A stretch of 52,520 nt of DNA from JBDIBB01 sp039812685 (GCA_039812685.1 JBDIBB010000010.1:1-52520); one strand, 5' to 3'; shown: positions 24,967 through 33,552, counted from the first letter of the stretch. The notes: generated by a model from the letters alone, not told the origin. Numbers and translations: made by a program.

Positions 24967-25319
24967 TCACACGGCCCGGTCCGGCGGGAACTCCCGGCTC
25001 ATCCGACGGGCCGCGATCCGAGTCCTCACGCCACGCGCGCCCACTTCAGCAGCGTGGTCAAGGACGGCGGCCGGCCGTACACCGGCAGGCCGATGCGGTC
25101 CCTGGCTTCCAGCGCCGAGCGGTGACCGAGTCTCGAGATCTCGCCCCGATCGGGCAGGAGGATCGACAGCATCATCCGGATCGCGGTGGTCCTGCCGGCA
25201 CCGTTGGGGCCGATCACACCGCAAAGTGCGCCACCGGGTACCACGAGATCGAGATCGCGGACCACCGGGATGCGGCCGAAGGCCTTGGTGATCTGGCGCA
25301 GGACGATGGCGTCTGGCAT
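24967..25319 (-). pseudogene. Remnant of an ABC transporter ATP-binding protein
   Basis: The ATG at 25319 begins a 97-codon frame that reads as the first third of an ABC ATPase: IVLRQITKAFGRIPVVRDLD, then the Walker A region GPNGAGRTTAIRMMLSILLP, then GEISRLGHRS. The catalytic Walker A lysine is arginine (GAGRTT instead of GAGKTT) and the frame stops at 25026 before the Q-loop, signature and Walker B. In the next frame the text continues as RIAARRMSREFPPDRAV up to a stop at 24967, suggesting a frameshift plus loss of the rest. No permease partner is seen. I regard it as non-functional. The 127 bases upstream (25320-25446) hold nothing I can identify. Confidence 0.7.
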
Positions 25320-25446
25320 GCGGGCTCTGGCGTGAGACTGGTGGAGGTGGAGGTGGCGCGACACACGGCGGTCGTGACGCCGGCGACGCCGCCCGGAACG
25401 CGTGCCGGGGTGCGCCTGCCGGGCGTCGGGCGAGGCCGCGCCCGCT

Positions 25447-27555
25447 TCAGGGAGACGCCGCGGGGCCGGCCTGGCCGGTGGCCCTGCGGATGGCCTCCGC
25501 CAGCACGTCCACGGTGAACGGTTTCTGCAGCAGCCGTACCGCGGGCTCGAGCACGCCATGCCGCGACAGCACGTCGCTCGGATAGCCCGACATGTAGATG
25601 ACCTGCACCCCCTGGCGCCGCGCCAGCACGCGTTCGGCCAGTTCGCGGCCGCTCATGCCGGGCATCACCACGTCGGTGAGCAGCACGTCGATGCGCATCG
25701 GGGTGCGCTCGATCGCCTCCAGCGCGAGCGCGGGCGTGGCCGCCTCGCAGACCACGACGCCATGGCTGCGCAGGCCGATCGCGAGCATGCGCCGCAACGG
25801 CTCCTGGTCTTCGACGAGCAGCACCGACGGGGCCGTCGCGGGCGCTGCCACCGGCTCGACGGGCAGGTCGACGACAGCGGAGACGCCGCTCGATCGCGGC
25901 AGGAACACGTCGAAGCGACTGCCCTCGCCCGGGGCCGACTGGACACGGATCGCCCCGCCGGTCTGGTGGATGACGCCGTAGACGGTGGACAGCCCGAGTC
26001 CGGTCCCGCCGTCCTTGGTCGTGAAGAACGGCTCGAAGACGCGGGCGCGCGTGACCTCGTCCATGCCCTCGCCCGTGTCGCTGACCGAGAGCCTGAGGTA
26101 GCCGTCCGCCGCGTCCAAGGGAGCGCCGGCTTCGCGCGCCTCGCCAGCGGTGGCCTCGGCGGCCTCGATGGTCAGCGTGCCGCCGCCGGGCATGGCGTCG
26201 CGGGCGTTGATGGCCAGGTTCATCAGCACCTGCTCGATCTGTGCCGGATCGACGTGGGCCGGCGCGAGGCCGGGCGCCACCTCGACGATCAACTCGATGT
26301 CCTCGCCGATGATCCGGCGGAGCAGGCGGTCGATGTCGGCGACCAGCGCCGCCAGGTCCACGGCGCGTGGCTGCAGGACCTGTCGCCGGCTGAACGCGAG
26401 CAGCTGCGAGGCCAGCGACGCGCCGCGGCGGGCGGCCTCGATGATCTCGGTGAGGTGCTCGCCGACGGGGTGGGCATCGCCGAGGTCGGCGGCCATCAAC
26501 TCGCCAAACCCCAGGATGACGCCGAGCAGGTTGTTGAAATCGTGCGCGACGCCGCCCGCCAGCCGGCCGATCGCCTCGAGCCGCTGCGACAGCTCGAGCT
26601 GCTGCCGCACCTGACGCAACCGCTCCTCGGCCTGCCGCCGCTCGGTGATGTCGCGCGCGAAGCCGAGGTTGTAGCTGATGCCGCCCACCTCGACGAGGTT
26701 CGCCGAGATCTCCACGGGAAACGACGTGCCGTCGAGGCGCCGGTGCTCGGTCTCGAACCGCAGCCATCGCCTGGCGCGCAGCTCGCGCCACACGCCCGCC
26801 ATCCGCGCCGCGTCGTAGACGCGATCGATCTCCCAGACGCGCCGGCCGATGAGCCACTCCCGCGAGACGCCCAGCATGCGGCAGGCGGCCGCGTTGGCGT
26901 CGACGATGCGGCCGTCCTCCGTGCTCCAGTAGATGGCGTCGGAGGCGCGATCGACGGAGGCGCGCGTGAAGCTCAGCTCGTCGGCGGCGCGCTGGCGTTC
27001 GATCTCGAGGGCCAGGTGATCGGCCACGTGCTGCAGCGTCGGCCCGAGCCAGGTGAAGTCGTGGCGCCGGCGCCGGTCGGCGAGCAGCAGCACCCCGAGC
27101 AGTGACGAGCGCCCGTGCATCGGCACGCCGAGGAAGGATCGCGCCTGCAGCGCGCGCAGGGGAAGCGTGCGCCCCACCTCACGCGACATCATGTCGAGTT
27201 CGACGAGCGGCTCCCCGGTCAGGGCGACGACACCGGCCAGGGAATCGGCCACCGGCAGCCGCAGCGGCGCGTCGCAGGTGAGTCCCGACACGCCCACGTC
27301 GCCGACGGGACGCAGCTCGCCGGCCGCGGCGTCGAGTTCGAGGATCAGCACGATCGGCACCTGGAGCCGGGCGGCCAGCAGGCGGGCCACCTCGTTCAGG
27401 GTTTCGTCGAGCGCGCCCCCGCGGAGGAACAGCGACGCGAGCGGCCCGATCATCTCGCGATCGAGGACGTCGGGCGCCGGGGGGAGGCCCGACTGCAGGC
27501 GGTGGTCGCCGGGCCTCGAACCTGCGTTGTCGGATGCTGGCGAATCGTCGGCCAC
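25447..27555 (-). CDS. Hybrid sensor histidine kinase (GAF-PAS-HisKA-HATPase-receiver)
   Basis: 702 residues, no membrane segment, so a cytoplasmic sensor. Order: GAF-like domain (about 40-190), PAS domain (about 195-315, ending GFARDITERRQAEERL), dimerisation/phospho-histidine region with GGVAHDFNNLLG (about 340), ATPase domain with NLAINARDAM, DTGEGM and GGTGLGLS, then a C-terminal receiver starting SVLLVEDQEPLRRM with phospho-acceptor Asp in LLTDVVMPGMSG and the lysine in LQKPF. The HDFNN variant is typical of kinases whose output is internal or goes to a separate regulator. No DNA-binding partner is adjacent. The start is a GTG with a weak ribosome site. Confidence 0.93.
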   Translation of the reverse strand: MADDSPASDNAGSRPGDHRLQSGLPPAPDVLDREMIGPLASLFLRGGALDETLNEVARLLAARLQVPIVLILELDAAAGELRPVGDVGVSGLTCDAPLRLPVADSLAGVVALTGEPLVELDMMSREVGRTLPLRALQARSFLGVPMHGRSSLLGVLLLADRRRRHDFTWLGPTLQHVADHLALEIERQRAADELSFTRASVDRASDAIYWSTEDGRIVDANAAACRMLGVSREWLIGRRVWEIDRVYDAARMAGVWRELRARRWLRFETEHRRLDGTSFPVEISANLVEVGGISYNLGFARDITERRQAEERLRQVRQQLELSQRLEAIGRLAGGVAHDFNNLLGVILGFGELMAADLGDAHPVGEHLTEIIEAARRGASLASQLLAFSRRQVLQPRAVDLAALVADIDRLLRRIIGEDIELIVEVAPGLAPAHVDPAQIEQVLMNLAINARDAMPGGGTLTIEAAEATAGEAREAGAPLDAADGYLRLSVSDTGEGMDEVTRARVFEPFFTTKDGGTGLGLSTVYGVIHQTGGAIRVQSAPGEGSRFDVFLPRSSGVSAVVDLPVEPVAAPATAPSVLLVEDQEPLRRMLAIGLRSHGVVVCEAATPALALEAIERTPMRIDVLLTDVVMPGMSGRELAERVLARRQGVQVIYMSGYPSDVLSRHGVLEPAVRLLQKPFTVDVLAEAIRRATGQAGPAASP

Positions 27556-27611
27556 GGGAGTGTGCTCGCGGGAGTCGCGTCGTGGCCTGCCAGTGTATTA
27601 CGGCCGCCGGC

Positions 27612-29438
27612 TCAGCGCTGCGCGTCGGACCAGGCGAGCACCGCGTCGGCCGCACGTCCCCCGACGACCACCTCGAGTTCCTCGCGCGTCGCGCGGCGCA
27701 CTCCGGCAACGCTGCCGAAGGCCGTCAGCAGCGCGCGGCGCCGGCGGGCACCGATGCCCGGCACCGCGTCGAGGACGGACCGCAGGTCGCGCATCGCCCG
27801 GGCACGGCGATGGAACGTGACGGCGAAACGGTGGGCCTCGTCGCGGATCTGCTGCAGCAGGCGCAGCGCGGCGGCCTCGCGGGCGAAGGCGATCGGCTCG
27901 TCGCGGTCGCGGGTCACCACCAGCTCTTCCTTCTTGGCCAGGCCGATGGCCACCAGGTGACCCAGGCCGAGATCCGTCAGGGCGTCGTAGGCGGCCGAGA
28001 GCTGCCCCTTCCCGCCGTCGACGACGATCAGGTCGGGCCACGGGCCATCCTCGGCCGCCACGCGGTGGTAGCGACGCGACACCACCTCGCGCATGGCCGC
28101 GAAGTCGTCGGCGCCGAATGCCGGGCGCGCCTGTCCGCCGGGCCCGGTGACGCGAAATCGCCGGTACTGCCCGCGCCGCATCCGCCCGTTCTCGCAGACC
28201 ACCATCGACGCGACGGTCTCGCTGCCCTGGATCGTCGAGATGTCGAAGCAGTCGATGCGGCGCGGCAGCCGTGGCAGGGCCAGCGCGCTGCGCAGCGTCT
28301 CGAGCGCGTCGTACTGCGCGAGGCCCATGTCGTTCGCGCGCGATTCGTACGCCAGGGCGGCGTTGCGCGCGGCCAGTTCCAGCAGTTCGCGCTTCTCGCC
28401 GCGCTGCGCGACGACGAGCCGGACCCGGCGGCCCGCCCGCAGCGACAGCCAGTCCTCGAGCCCCTCGGCCTCGCCCGGCAGTTGCGGCACGAGGATCTCG
28501 GGCGGCGGCGGCTGCGCTTCGTAGAACTGCTGCAGCGCCGCTTCCAGCACCTCGGCCTCGCCGCTGCCGCCGGCGATCTCCGCCGACAGGTCCACGTGAT
28601 CCACCACGCGTCCGCGACGCATCTGGAACACCTGCACCGCGACGCCGCCGGCGCCCACCTTCACGCCGAAGGCGTCGCGATCGCCGAGGCCCGGCGTCGC
28701 CATCTTCTGCTTGCGGTCACGCAGCGTCTCGATCGTCCGGATGGCGTCGCGCAGTTGCGCGGCCTCCTCGAATCGCTCGTGCGCGGCGGCCTCGCGCATC
28801 TGCCGTTCGAGGTCGGCCAGCAGTTCCTCGTTGCGCCCCTCCAGGAAGAGCCGGGCGCTGCCGACGGCTTCGGCGTAGCGCTCGCGCGAGCAGATGGCTT
28901 CGACGCAGGGCGCGATGCAGCGGTGGATGTCGTACTCGAGACACGGCCGCGCGCGATGACCGTCGAGCACCTCGCGGCACGACCGGATGCCGAACAGCCG
29001 GTGCGTGAGCAGCATCGTGCGCCGGGCGAGCGAGGCCGGCAGGAACGGCCCCGCGTAGACGTGCTCGTCACGCTCCACCCTGCGTGCCACGTGGATGCGG
29101 GGATAGGCCTCTCCGGTCGTCAGCCTGAGGTACGGGTAGCTCTTGGCGTCGCGCAGTAGGATGTTGTAGCGGGGCGATCGGCTCTTGATGAGGTTGTTCT
29201 CGAGCGCCAGCGCCTCCACCACCGAGTCGGTGACGATCACCTCCAGCCGGTCGGCCTCCTGCAGCAGGGCATCGGTCTTCGGACTGGCGCCGTGCGCGGA
29301 GAGGTAGCTGCGGACCCGGTCGCGCAACACCCGCGCCTTGCCGACGTAGAGGGTCTCGCCGGCGCGATTCGAGTAGAGGTAGACGCCAGGCTGTTCGGGC
29401 AGGCGTGCGATCTGATCCTTCAGGTCGGCAATCGGCAT
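27612..29438 (-). CDS. uvrC: UvrABC excision nuclease subunit C
   Basis: 608 residues. Makes both incisions in nucleotide excision repair. The N-terminal GIY-YIG nuclease domain begins PEQPGVYLYSNRAGETLYVG with KARVLRDRVRSYL; the UvrB-binding UVR helix pair is near 200 (LADLERQMREAAAHERFEEA); the RNase-H-like second nuclease is at DLIVVDGGKGQLSAA; and a C-terminal helix-hairpin-helix (LDAVPGIGARRRRALL) follows. Length and order are normal. The ATG at 29438 has no visible Shine-Dalgarno but abuts a long GC hairpin. uvrA lies 7 kb away, not in the same message. Confidence 0.97.
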   Translation of the reverse strand: MPIADLKDQIARLPEQPGVYLYSNRAGETLYVGKARVLRDRVRSYLSAHGASPKTDALLQEADRLEVIVTDSVVEALALENNLIKSRSPRYNILLRDAKSYPYLRLTTGEAYPRIHVARRVERDEHVYAGPFLPASLARRTMLLTHRLFGIRSCREVLDGHRARPCLEYDIHRCIAPCVEAICSRERYAEAVGSARLFLEGRNEELLADLERQMREAAAHERFEEAAQLRDAIRTIETLRDRKQKMATPGLGDRDAFGVKVGAGGVAVQVFQMRRGRVVDHVDLSAEIAGGSGEAEVLEAALQQFYEAQPPPPEILVPQLPGEAEGLEDWLSLRAGRRVRLVVAQRGEKRELLELAARNAALAYESRANDMGLAQYDALETLRSALALPRLPRRIDCFDISTIQGSETVASMVVCENGRMRRGQYRRFRVTGPGGQARPAFGADDFAAMREVVSRRYHRVAAEDGPWPDLIVVDGGKGQLSAAYDALTDLGLGHLVAIGLAKKEELVVTRDRDEPIAFAREAAALRLLQQIRDEAHRFAVTFHRRARAMRDLRSVLDAVPGIGARRRRALLTAFGSVAGVRRATREELEVVVGGRAADAVLAWSDAQR

Positions 29439-29446
29439 GAAACGTG

Positions 29447-29483
29447 GGGCCCCGGGCCCTGGAGATCCAGGGCCCCGGGGCCC
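29447..29483 (-). promoter_or_regulatory. Long GC hairpin in the uvrC leader
   Basis: Arms 29447-29463 and 29466-29483 can form a 17-pair stem with a single bulged base and a 2-base turn, 8 bases ahead of the uvrC ATG. It lies between the TATAAT at 29504-29509 and the start codon, in place of a ribosome site. It may regulate translation, or be a dispersed intergenic repeat. Confidence 0.5.
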
Positions 29484-29503
29484 GGATCCCGACCACCTTC
29501 ACG

Positions 29504-29509
29504 ATTATA
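29504..29509 (-). promoter_or_regulatory. Perfect -10 TATAAT for uvrC
   Basis: TATAAT on the minus strand, 65 bases ahead of the uvrC start, in a locally AT-rich patch. No good -35 is visible at 16-18 bases. Confidence 0.5.
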
Positions 29510-29515
29510 TGAACA

Positions 29516-29524
29516 TGCTATCCT
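29516..29524 (+). promoter_or_regulatory. Extended -10 TGCTATCCT for the CDP-alcohol transferase operon
   Basis: TG, one base, then TATCCT; 64 bases ahead of the ATG at 29589. It sits back to back with the uvrC promoter, so the AT-rich patch is a divergent promoter region. A small GCCGC/GCGGC hairpin follows at 29526-29538. Confidence 0.4.
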
Positions 29525-29588
29525 TGCCGCTTTGCGGCGGCGACCTCGCCTGACGCGGGGTGGCCGGGCGGCAAACCAGGACTGCCAC

Positions 29589-30194
29589 ATGACCTTCACC
29601 GGCCTGGTCGGCGCGACCTTCATGCTCCCGCTGCGCGCCATCATCGCCACCTGCGTGCGATTCCGCATCCATCCCAACCTGCTGACGCTCATCGGCGTGC
29701 TGATCAACATCGCCGCCGCCTGTGCGCTGGGCCTCGGCCACTTCGTGACGGCCGGCGCCATCATGACGCTCGCCAACATCTTCGACTTCATCGACGGCAA
29801 GGTGGCCACGGAACTGAAGCTCTCGTCGGAGTTCGGCGGCTTCTGGGACTCGGTGATGGATCGCTTCAGCGACATCTCGCTGTTCATCGGGCTCATCTAC
29901 CTCTATTCGCAGATGGGCCGCACCGACTACGTGATGGTGTCGGCGCTGGCGATGATGTTCGCCATCCTCACCAGCTACACGCGCGCCCGCGCCGAGTCGC
30001 TCGTCGTCAAGTGCAAGGTGGGGTTCATGGAGCGGCCCGAGCGCATCGTGCTGTTCATGATCGGCGCCTTCACCAACCGGATGGCGGCCGTGCTGTGGGT
30101 GATCCTGGTGCTGTCGGTGGCCACGGTCTTCGCGCGCATCTACTACACCTGGCGCGCGCTGAACGATCCCGAGATGACGGGAGCGGCGGCATGA
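29589..30194 (+). CDS. CDP-alcohol phosphatidyltransferase family membrane protein
   Basis: 201 residues with several hydrophobic segments (LLTLIGVLINIAAACALGLG; ISLFIGLIYLY; ALAMMFAILTSY; VLWVILVLSVATVF), an integral membrane enzyme that transfers a phospho-alcohol group from a CDP-linked lipid. The signature DxxDGxxAR...GxxxDxxxD is present as DFIDGKVATELK...GGFWDSVMD: all four aspartates are kept, but the arginine after alanine is threonine. The enzyme could still be active, perhaps with a different acceptor. Its stop overlaps the next start (ATGA), so the next two genes belong to the same message. Confidence 0.88.
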   Translation: MTFTGLVGATFMLPLRAIIATCVRFRIHPNLLTLIGVLINIAAACALGLGHFVTAGAIMTLANIFDFIDGKVATELKLSSEFGGFWDSVMDRFSDISLFIGLIYLYSQMGRTDYVMVSALAMMFAILTSYTRARAESLVVKCKVGFMERPERIVLFMIGAFTNRMAAVLWVILVLSVATVFARIYYTWRALNDPEMTGAAA

Positions 30195-30403
30195 TGCGCC
30201 CGGAGCGCGATCTGCCCATGCCCTTCCGCGCGATCTGGCACGCGCTGTACTGGCAGTTCGAGCGGGCTACGTGGCAGTACGACGTGATGGTGATCCTGAT
30301 CCTGGCCTTCGTGTGGCTCACGCCGCCCGACTGGCTGGGCGATCCCACCGCACGCGACGCGGGCCCGATCAGCTGGCTGGCACGCTGGCTGGCCGGGCGC
30401 TGA
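30191..30403 (+). CDS. Small membrane protein, unknown (70 residues)
   Basis: Overlaps the preceding stop by four bases and its own stop overlaps the next start (TGATG), so it is sandwiched by coupling on both sides, strong evidence it is real. One hydrophobic helix (YDVMVILILAFVWLTP) follows an aromatic amphipathic segment (FRAIWHALYWQFERATWQYD), then GPISWLARWLAG. Tryptophan-rich for its size (about 9%). It could be a subunit or regulator of the CDP-alcohol transferase. I know no family for it. Confidence 0.8.
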   Translation: MMRPERDLPMPFRAIWHALYWQFERATWQYDVMVILILAFVWLTPPDWLGDPTARDAGPISWLARWLAGR

Positions 30404-31350
30404 TGGAGCAATCGACGATGACCGGCACCCGGCCGGCGCGACGGCGGCGGCTTCTGCTCGGCCTGGGGCTGGCCGCGCTGGCGGCCACGCTGGTCGCGGG
30501 AGGGCTCGTCTACCGCGCGCCGATGCGCGTGGCCGAGCTCGCCGGCCGCCTCACGCTGCGCGCCCATGGCTTCGAGCGCATGGAGGCGACCGCCGCACGA
30601 GGCCCCGTCACCTACTTCCGCGCCGGCCGGGGGCCGCTGCTCGTCTTCCTCCACGGCGTCAACGATCAGGCCGGCACCTGGGCGCGCATCGCGCCAGCCT
30701 TCACGGCAACGCATCGGGTGGTGGTCCCCGACCTGGCCGGCCACGGCGACAGCGCGCCGCTGGAAGGACCGCTCGAACTGGGCGATCTGGTCGACGGCCT
30801 GCGCGCCGTCGTCGAGGCCGAGGCCAGCGGCGGCCCGGCCATCCTCGTGGGCAACTCGCTCGGCGCGTTCCTGGCGCTGGTCCACGCCAGCCACCACCCG
30901 GACGGGGTGCGCCTCGTGGTGGCGATCAACGGCGCCGTCATGCGCGGGGGCAACGCCGCGGCGGTCGCGCTGCTGCTGCCGGCCACGCGCGAGGACGCGC
31001 GCCGCGTGACGCAGGCGCTCACCAGCCCGAAGACCCTGCCCTTGCCCGACTTCGTGCTCGACGACCTGGTGGCCCGGACCCCGCACAGCCCCCTGGCGCG
31101 CCTTGCCGCCGCTCCCCCGTCCACCGTGGACCGGTGGCTGCTCGACGACCGTCTCTCCACCATCCAGACGCCGGTCGTGCTGATCTGGGGCGCCGACGAT
31201 CGTCTGATCCCCCTCCACTACGCTGAGGAGGCGCTCGAACGACTGCCGCACGCGACGCTCGAGACGATTCCCGACTGCGGCCACATGCCCCAGCGCGAGT
31301 GCCCGGCGGCGCTGCTGCCGCGGCTCCAGGCCGCCATCCAGGCGCCGTAG
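30403..31350 (+). CDS. Alpha/beta hydrolase, membrane-anchored
   Basis: 315 residues. An N-terminal basic stretch and hydrophobic segment (LLLGLGLAALAATLVAGGLV) suggests a signal anchor or uncleaved signal peptide. The hydrolase domain starts LLVFLHGVNDQAGTW; the nucleophile elbow is VGNSLGAF (Ser), the acid is in IWGADDRLIP and the histidine in DCGHMPQ. It is probably a lipase/esterase on the outer face of the inner membrane. It is third in a tightly overlapped operon with a phospholipid-synthase-like enzyme and a small membrane protein, so a lipid substrate is plausible. Confidence 0.9.
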   Translation: MEQSTMTGTRPARRRRLLLGLGLAALAATLVAGGLVYRAPMRVAELAGRLTLRAHGFERMEATAARGPVTYFRAGRGPLLVFLHGVNDQAGTWARIAPAFTATHRVVVPDLAGHGDSAPLEGPLELGDLVDGLRAVVEAEASGGPAILVGNSLGAFLALVHASHHPDGVRLVVAINGAVMRGGNAAAVALLLPATREDARRVTQALTSPKTLPLPDFVLDDLVARTPHSPLARLAAAPPSTVDRWLLDDRLSTIQTPVVLIWGADDRLIPLHYAEEALERLPHATLETIPDCGHMPQRECPAALLPRLQAAIQAP

Positions 31351-31363
31351 GGCCCGCCGCGCC

Positions 31364-31924
31364 TCACACGTCGTCGCGGGCGTCGTGCGCGCCGAGATCG
31401 AGCGGCGGCGGTGCGAAGGCCATCTCGCGGCCGCTCAGGCGGTCGCGCAGCAGTCGCCGGGCCTGCGCATACAGGTGCTGTGGAACGGCAAGCCTGAGAA
31501 CCGCCCGCCGCGCGCGCGGCACGATCATCAGGACGATGCCGGGGTCCTCACGCCACGAGAGGCGGGCCACCCGGTCGAAGGGCAGGAACCTCGTGCCCGT
31601 CCAGATGCCCGACTCGTAGAAGCCCTGCGGCACGCGAGTGGCCAGCGGCGTGAGGTAGCCGTAGTAGATCAGCATCATCACGTCGAAGAACCAGAAGCCG
31701 ACGCTGCGCCTCAGCACGAACACCTCGAGCAGCACCAGCCCGCCGAAGACGACGCCGATGAACAGGGAGAGACCGTAGTAAGGCGGCTTGGGCGCCACCC
31801 AGGTGAGCACCGCGTCGCGCTGCAGCCGCCAGGCACGCGCCAGCCGCACGCCCACGACGACGTTCAGCGCGAGCACGAACCACCCCGCCACGACCTGAAG
31901 GTAGAAGAACGACCTGGCGTCCAC
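31364..31924 (-). CDS. Membrane protein of unknown function
   Basis: 186 residues with three predicted membrane segments: FFYLQVVAGWFVLALNVVVG, LSLFIGVVFGGLVLLEVFVL, and SVGFWFFDVMMLIYYGYL. A soluble tail follows (FDRVARLSWREDPGIVLMIV) that looks like a small PH-like beta domain, as in DUF5673-type proteins; this family link is tentative. GTG start at 31924. A well-formed sigma-70-like promoter lies just upstream. It is convergent with the hydrolase at 30403. Confidence 0.8.
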   Translation of the reverse strand: MDARSFFYLQVVAGWFVLALNVVVGVRLARAWRLQRDAVLTWVAPKPPYYGLSLFIGVVFGGLVLLEVFVLRRSVGFWFFDVMMLIYYGYLTPLATRVPQGFYESGIWTGTRFLPFDRVARLSWREDPGIVLMIVPRARRAVLRLAVPQHLYAQARRLLRDRLSGREMAFAPPPLDLGAHDARDDV

Positions 31925-31952
31925 CGGACCCGCCCTCCGAGGGTGCGCCCCG

Positions 31953-31982
31953 GTTGTACCGGTCGGACGCGCGCCGGGTCAA
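31953..31982 (-). promoter_or_regulatory. Sigma-70-like promoter for the 186-residue membrane protein
   Basis: On the minus strand, -35 TTGACC (31977-31982), spacer 18, -10 TACAAC (31953-31958), then about 28 bases to the GTG at 31924. The rest of 31925-32113 is unremarkable GC-rich sequence. Confidence 0.5.
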
Positions 31983-32113
31983 GCCGGGCCATTGGCCCGG
32001 CGGCCGCCCGGAGAGCGTGGAGATTCCGGCGTCGGCCTGGCCGCGGCGCGGCGACTCACCCGATCCGCGTGGAGGCGGGTCCCCGGGGGGCGTCGCGGAT
32101 CGGCCGGGCGGGG

Positions 32114-32695
32114 CTATTCGACCGGGCCGGCCAGCCGCGGGTCGAAGCACACGCGGCAGCGCGCCTCGTAGGCGCCCGAGGCGCCGACGAGCACACGCTC
32201 TCGGCTCACCACCAGGCGCTGGGTGTGGTTGGCGGGGTTGCCGCACACCACGCAGATGGCCAGCGCCTTCGTGATGTACTCGGCGATGGCCAGCAGTTGC
32301 GGCATCGGCTCGAACGGCTTGCCGAGATAGTCCTGGTCGAGGCCGGCGACGACGACGCGCCGGCCCTGATCGGCCAGCGTGTTGCAGACGGCGGGCAGTT
32401 CGGCGTCGAAGAACTGGCCCTCGTCGACGCCCACCACCTGCGTATCGGGCCGCACCTGCTCGAGCAGTTCGCGCGAGCTCGCCACGCTGACCGAGGCGAG
32501 CCGCATCTCGCTGTGGCTGGTGATGTGATGGTCGCTGAAGCGGTCGTCGATGCGCGGCTTGAAGATCTGGACGCGCTGCCGGGCGATCTGCGCGCGCCGC
32601 AGACGGCGGATGAGTTCCTCCGTCTTGCCGCTGAACATGCTGCCGGTGACGACCTCGATCCAGCCGGAGCCGGGAGATTGCGGCGAGTGTTCCAT
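32114..32695 (-). CDS. tdk: Thymidine kinase (type II, zinc-containing)
   Basis: 193 residues. Phosphorylates thymidine to TMP for salvage. The P-loop is VTGSMFSGKTEELIRR (about 16-31), the catalytic carboxylate is in VVGVDEGQFFD, and GLDQDYLGKPFEPMPQLLA is the lasso region preceding the thymidine-binding loop. Two zinc cysteine pairs are CVVCGNP and CRVCFDP. Normal length and all key residues are present. It is 37 bases downstream of efp in the same direction, probably co-transcribed. Confidence 0.96.
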   Translation of the reverse strand: MEHSPQSPGSGWIEVVTGSMFSGKTEELIRRLRRAQIARQRVQIFKPRIDDRFSDHHITSHSEMRLASVSVASSRELLEQVRPDTQVVGVDEGQFFDAELPAVCNTLADQGRRVVVAGLDQDYLGKPFEPMPQLLAIAEYITKALAICVVCGNPANHTQRLVVSRERVLVGASGAYEARCRVCFDPRLAGPVE

Positions 32696-32732
32696 CGTGA
32701 GGCGGGTGCAGGCCGGCGGCCGCGGGCGGGCG

Positions 32733-33302
32733 TCAGGCGCGCGAGAGGTACTCGCCCGTCTCCGTGTTCACGCGCACGAGATCGCCGGTGTTGATGAACG
32801 AAGGCACGCTCACGACGAGACCCGTCTCGAGCGTGGCCGGCTTCACCTGCGCGCTGGCGGTGGCTCCCTTGATGCCCGGCGCCGTGTCCTCCACGCGCAG
32901 ATCCACGGTCTGCGGCAGCTCGATGCCGACCGGCGCGCTCTCGTAGAACTCCACCTGGATGGTGGCCTCCGGCAGCAGGTAGTACATCGAGTCGCCCAGC
33001 GCCTCCTCGGTGAGGTGGAACTGCTCGTAGGTGTTGGTGTCCATGAAGCAGAAGCCGTCGCCGTCCTTGTAGAGGTACTGCATCTCGCGTTCGTCGAGCA
33101 CCGCGCGCTCCACCATGTCCTCCGACCTGAACCGGTGGTCGAGCAGGCTGCCGCTGCGGACGTTGCGCAGCTTGGCGCGCACGAACCCTCGCAGGTTGCC
33201 CGGGGTGACGTGCTGGGTCTCCAGCACGCGGAACAACTCGCTGTTGTGCTTGATCAGGTTGCCCTTGCGGATGCGTGTTGCCTGAACGGTCCCTGCGGCC
33301 AT
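32733..33302 (-). CDS. efp: Elongation factor P with an unusual tip loop
   Basis: 189 residues, three beta domains, the right length. EF-P enters the ribosome E site to relieve stalling at proline runs. The C-terminal signature ELPQTVDLRVEDTAPGIKG is intact. The domain-I loop reads HVTPGNLRGFVRAKLRN where E. coli has the PGKGQAF loop, so the modified lysine (K34) corresponds to Asn36, with Arg38 two residues later. The protein is therefore not of the beta-lysylated type and may work unmodified or with another modification. No modification gene is seen nearby. The ATG is at 33302. Confidence 0.95.
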   Translation of the reverse strand: MAAGTVQATRIRKGNLIKHNSELFRVLETQHVTPGNLRGFVRAKLRNVRSGSLLDHRFRSEDMVERAVLDEREMQYLYKDGDGFCFMDTNTYEQFHLTEEALGDSMYYLLPEATIQVEFYESAPVGIELPQTVDLRVEDTAPGIKGATASAQVKPATLETGLVVSVPSFINTGDLVRVNTETGEYLSRA

Positions 33303-33552
33303 GCGTTCACCAGTCGTACAGCGGGGCGAGGCGGCGCCTCGCTCGGATCGAGCGCGTGCAGTGAAGCCCCGGCCGGATGCGGTCGCGGCCCGTCACTCAC
33401 GGTGCGGTCGCCGGCCGGCGCCGCAACCCCCGGATGGTATCACAGGCCTTCCGGGCGGCTGGGCGCCCTCGAGGCCGCGCCGCGCGCGGCACGGGCTCGG
33501 CCGTGACGCGGCCGGCGCGAGCGGATCTGACGATCGGCGGGGGCGCCTACGG

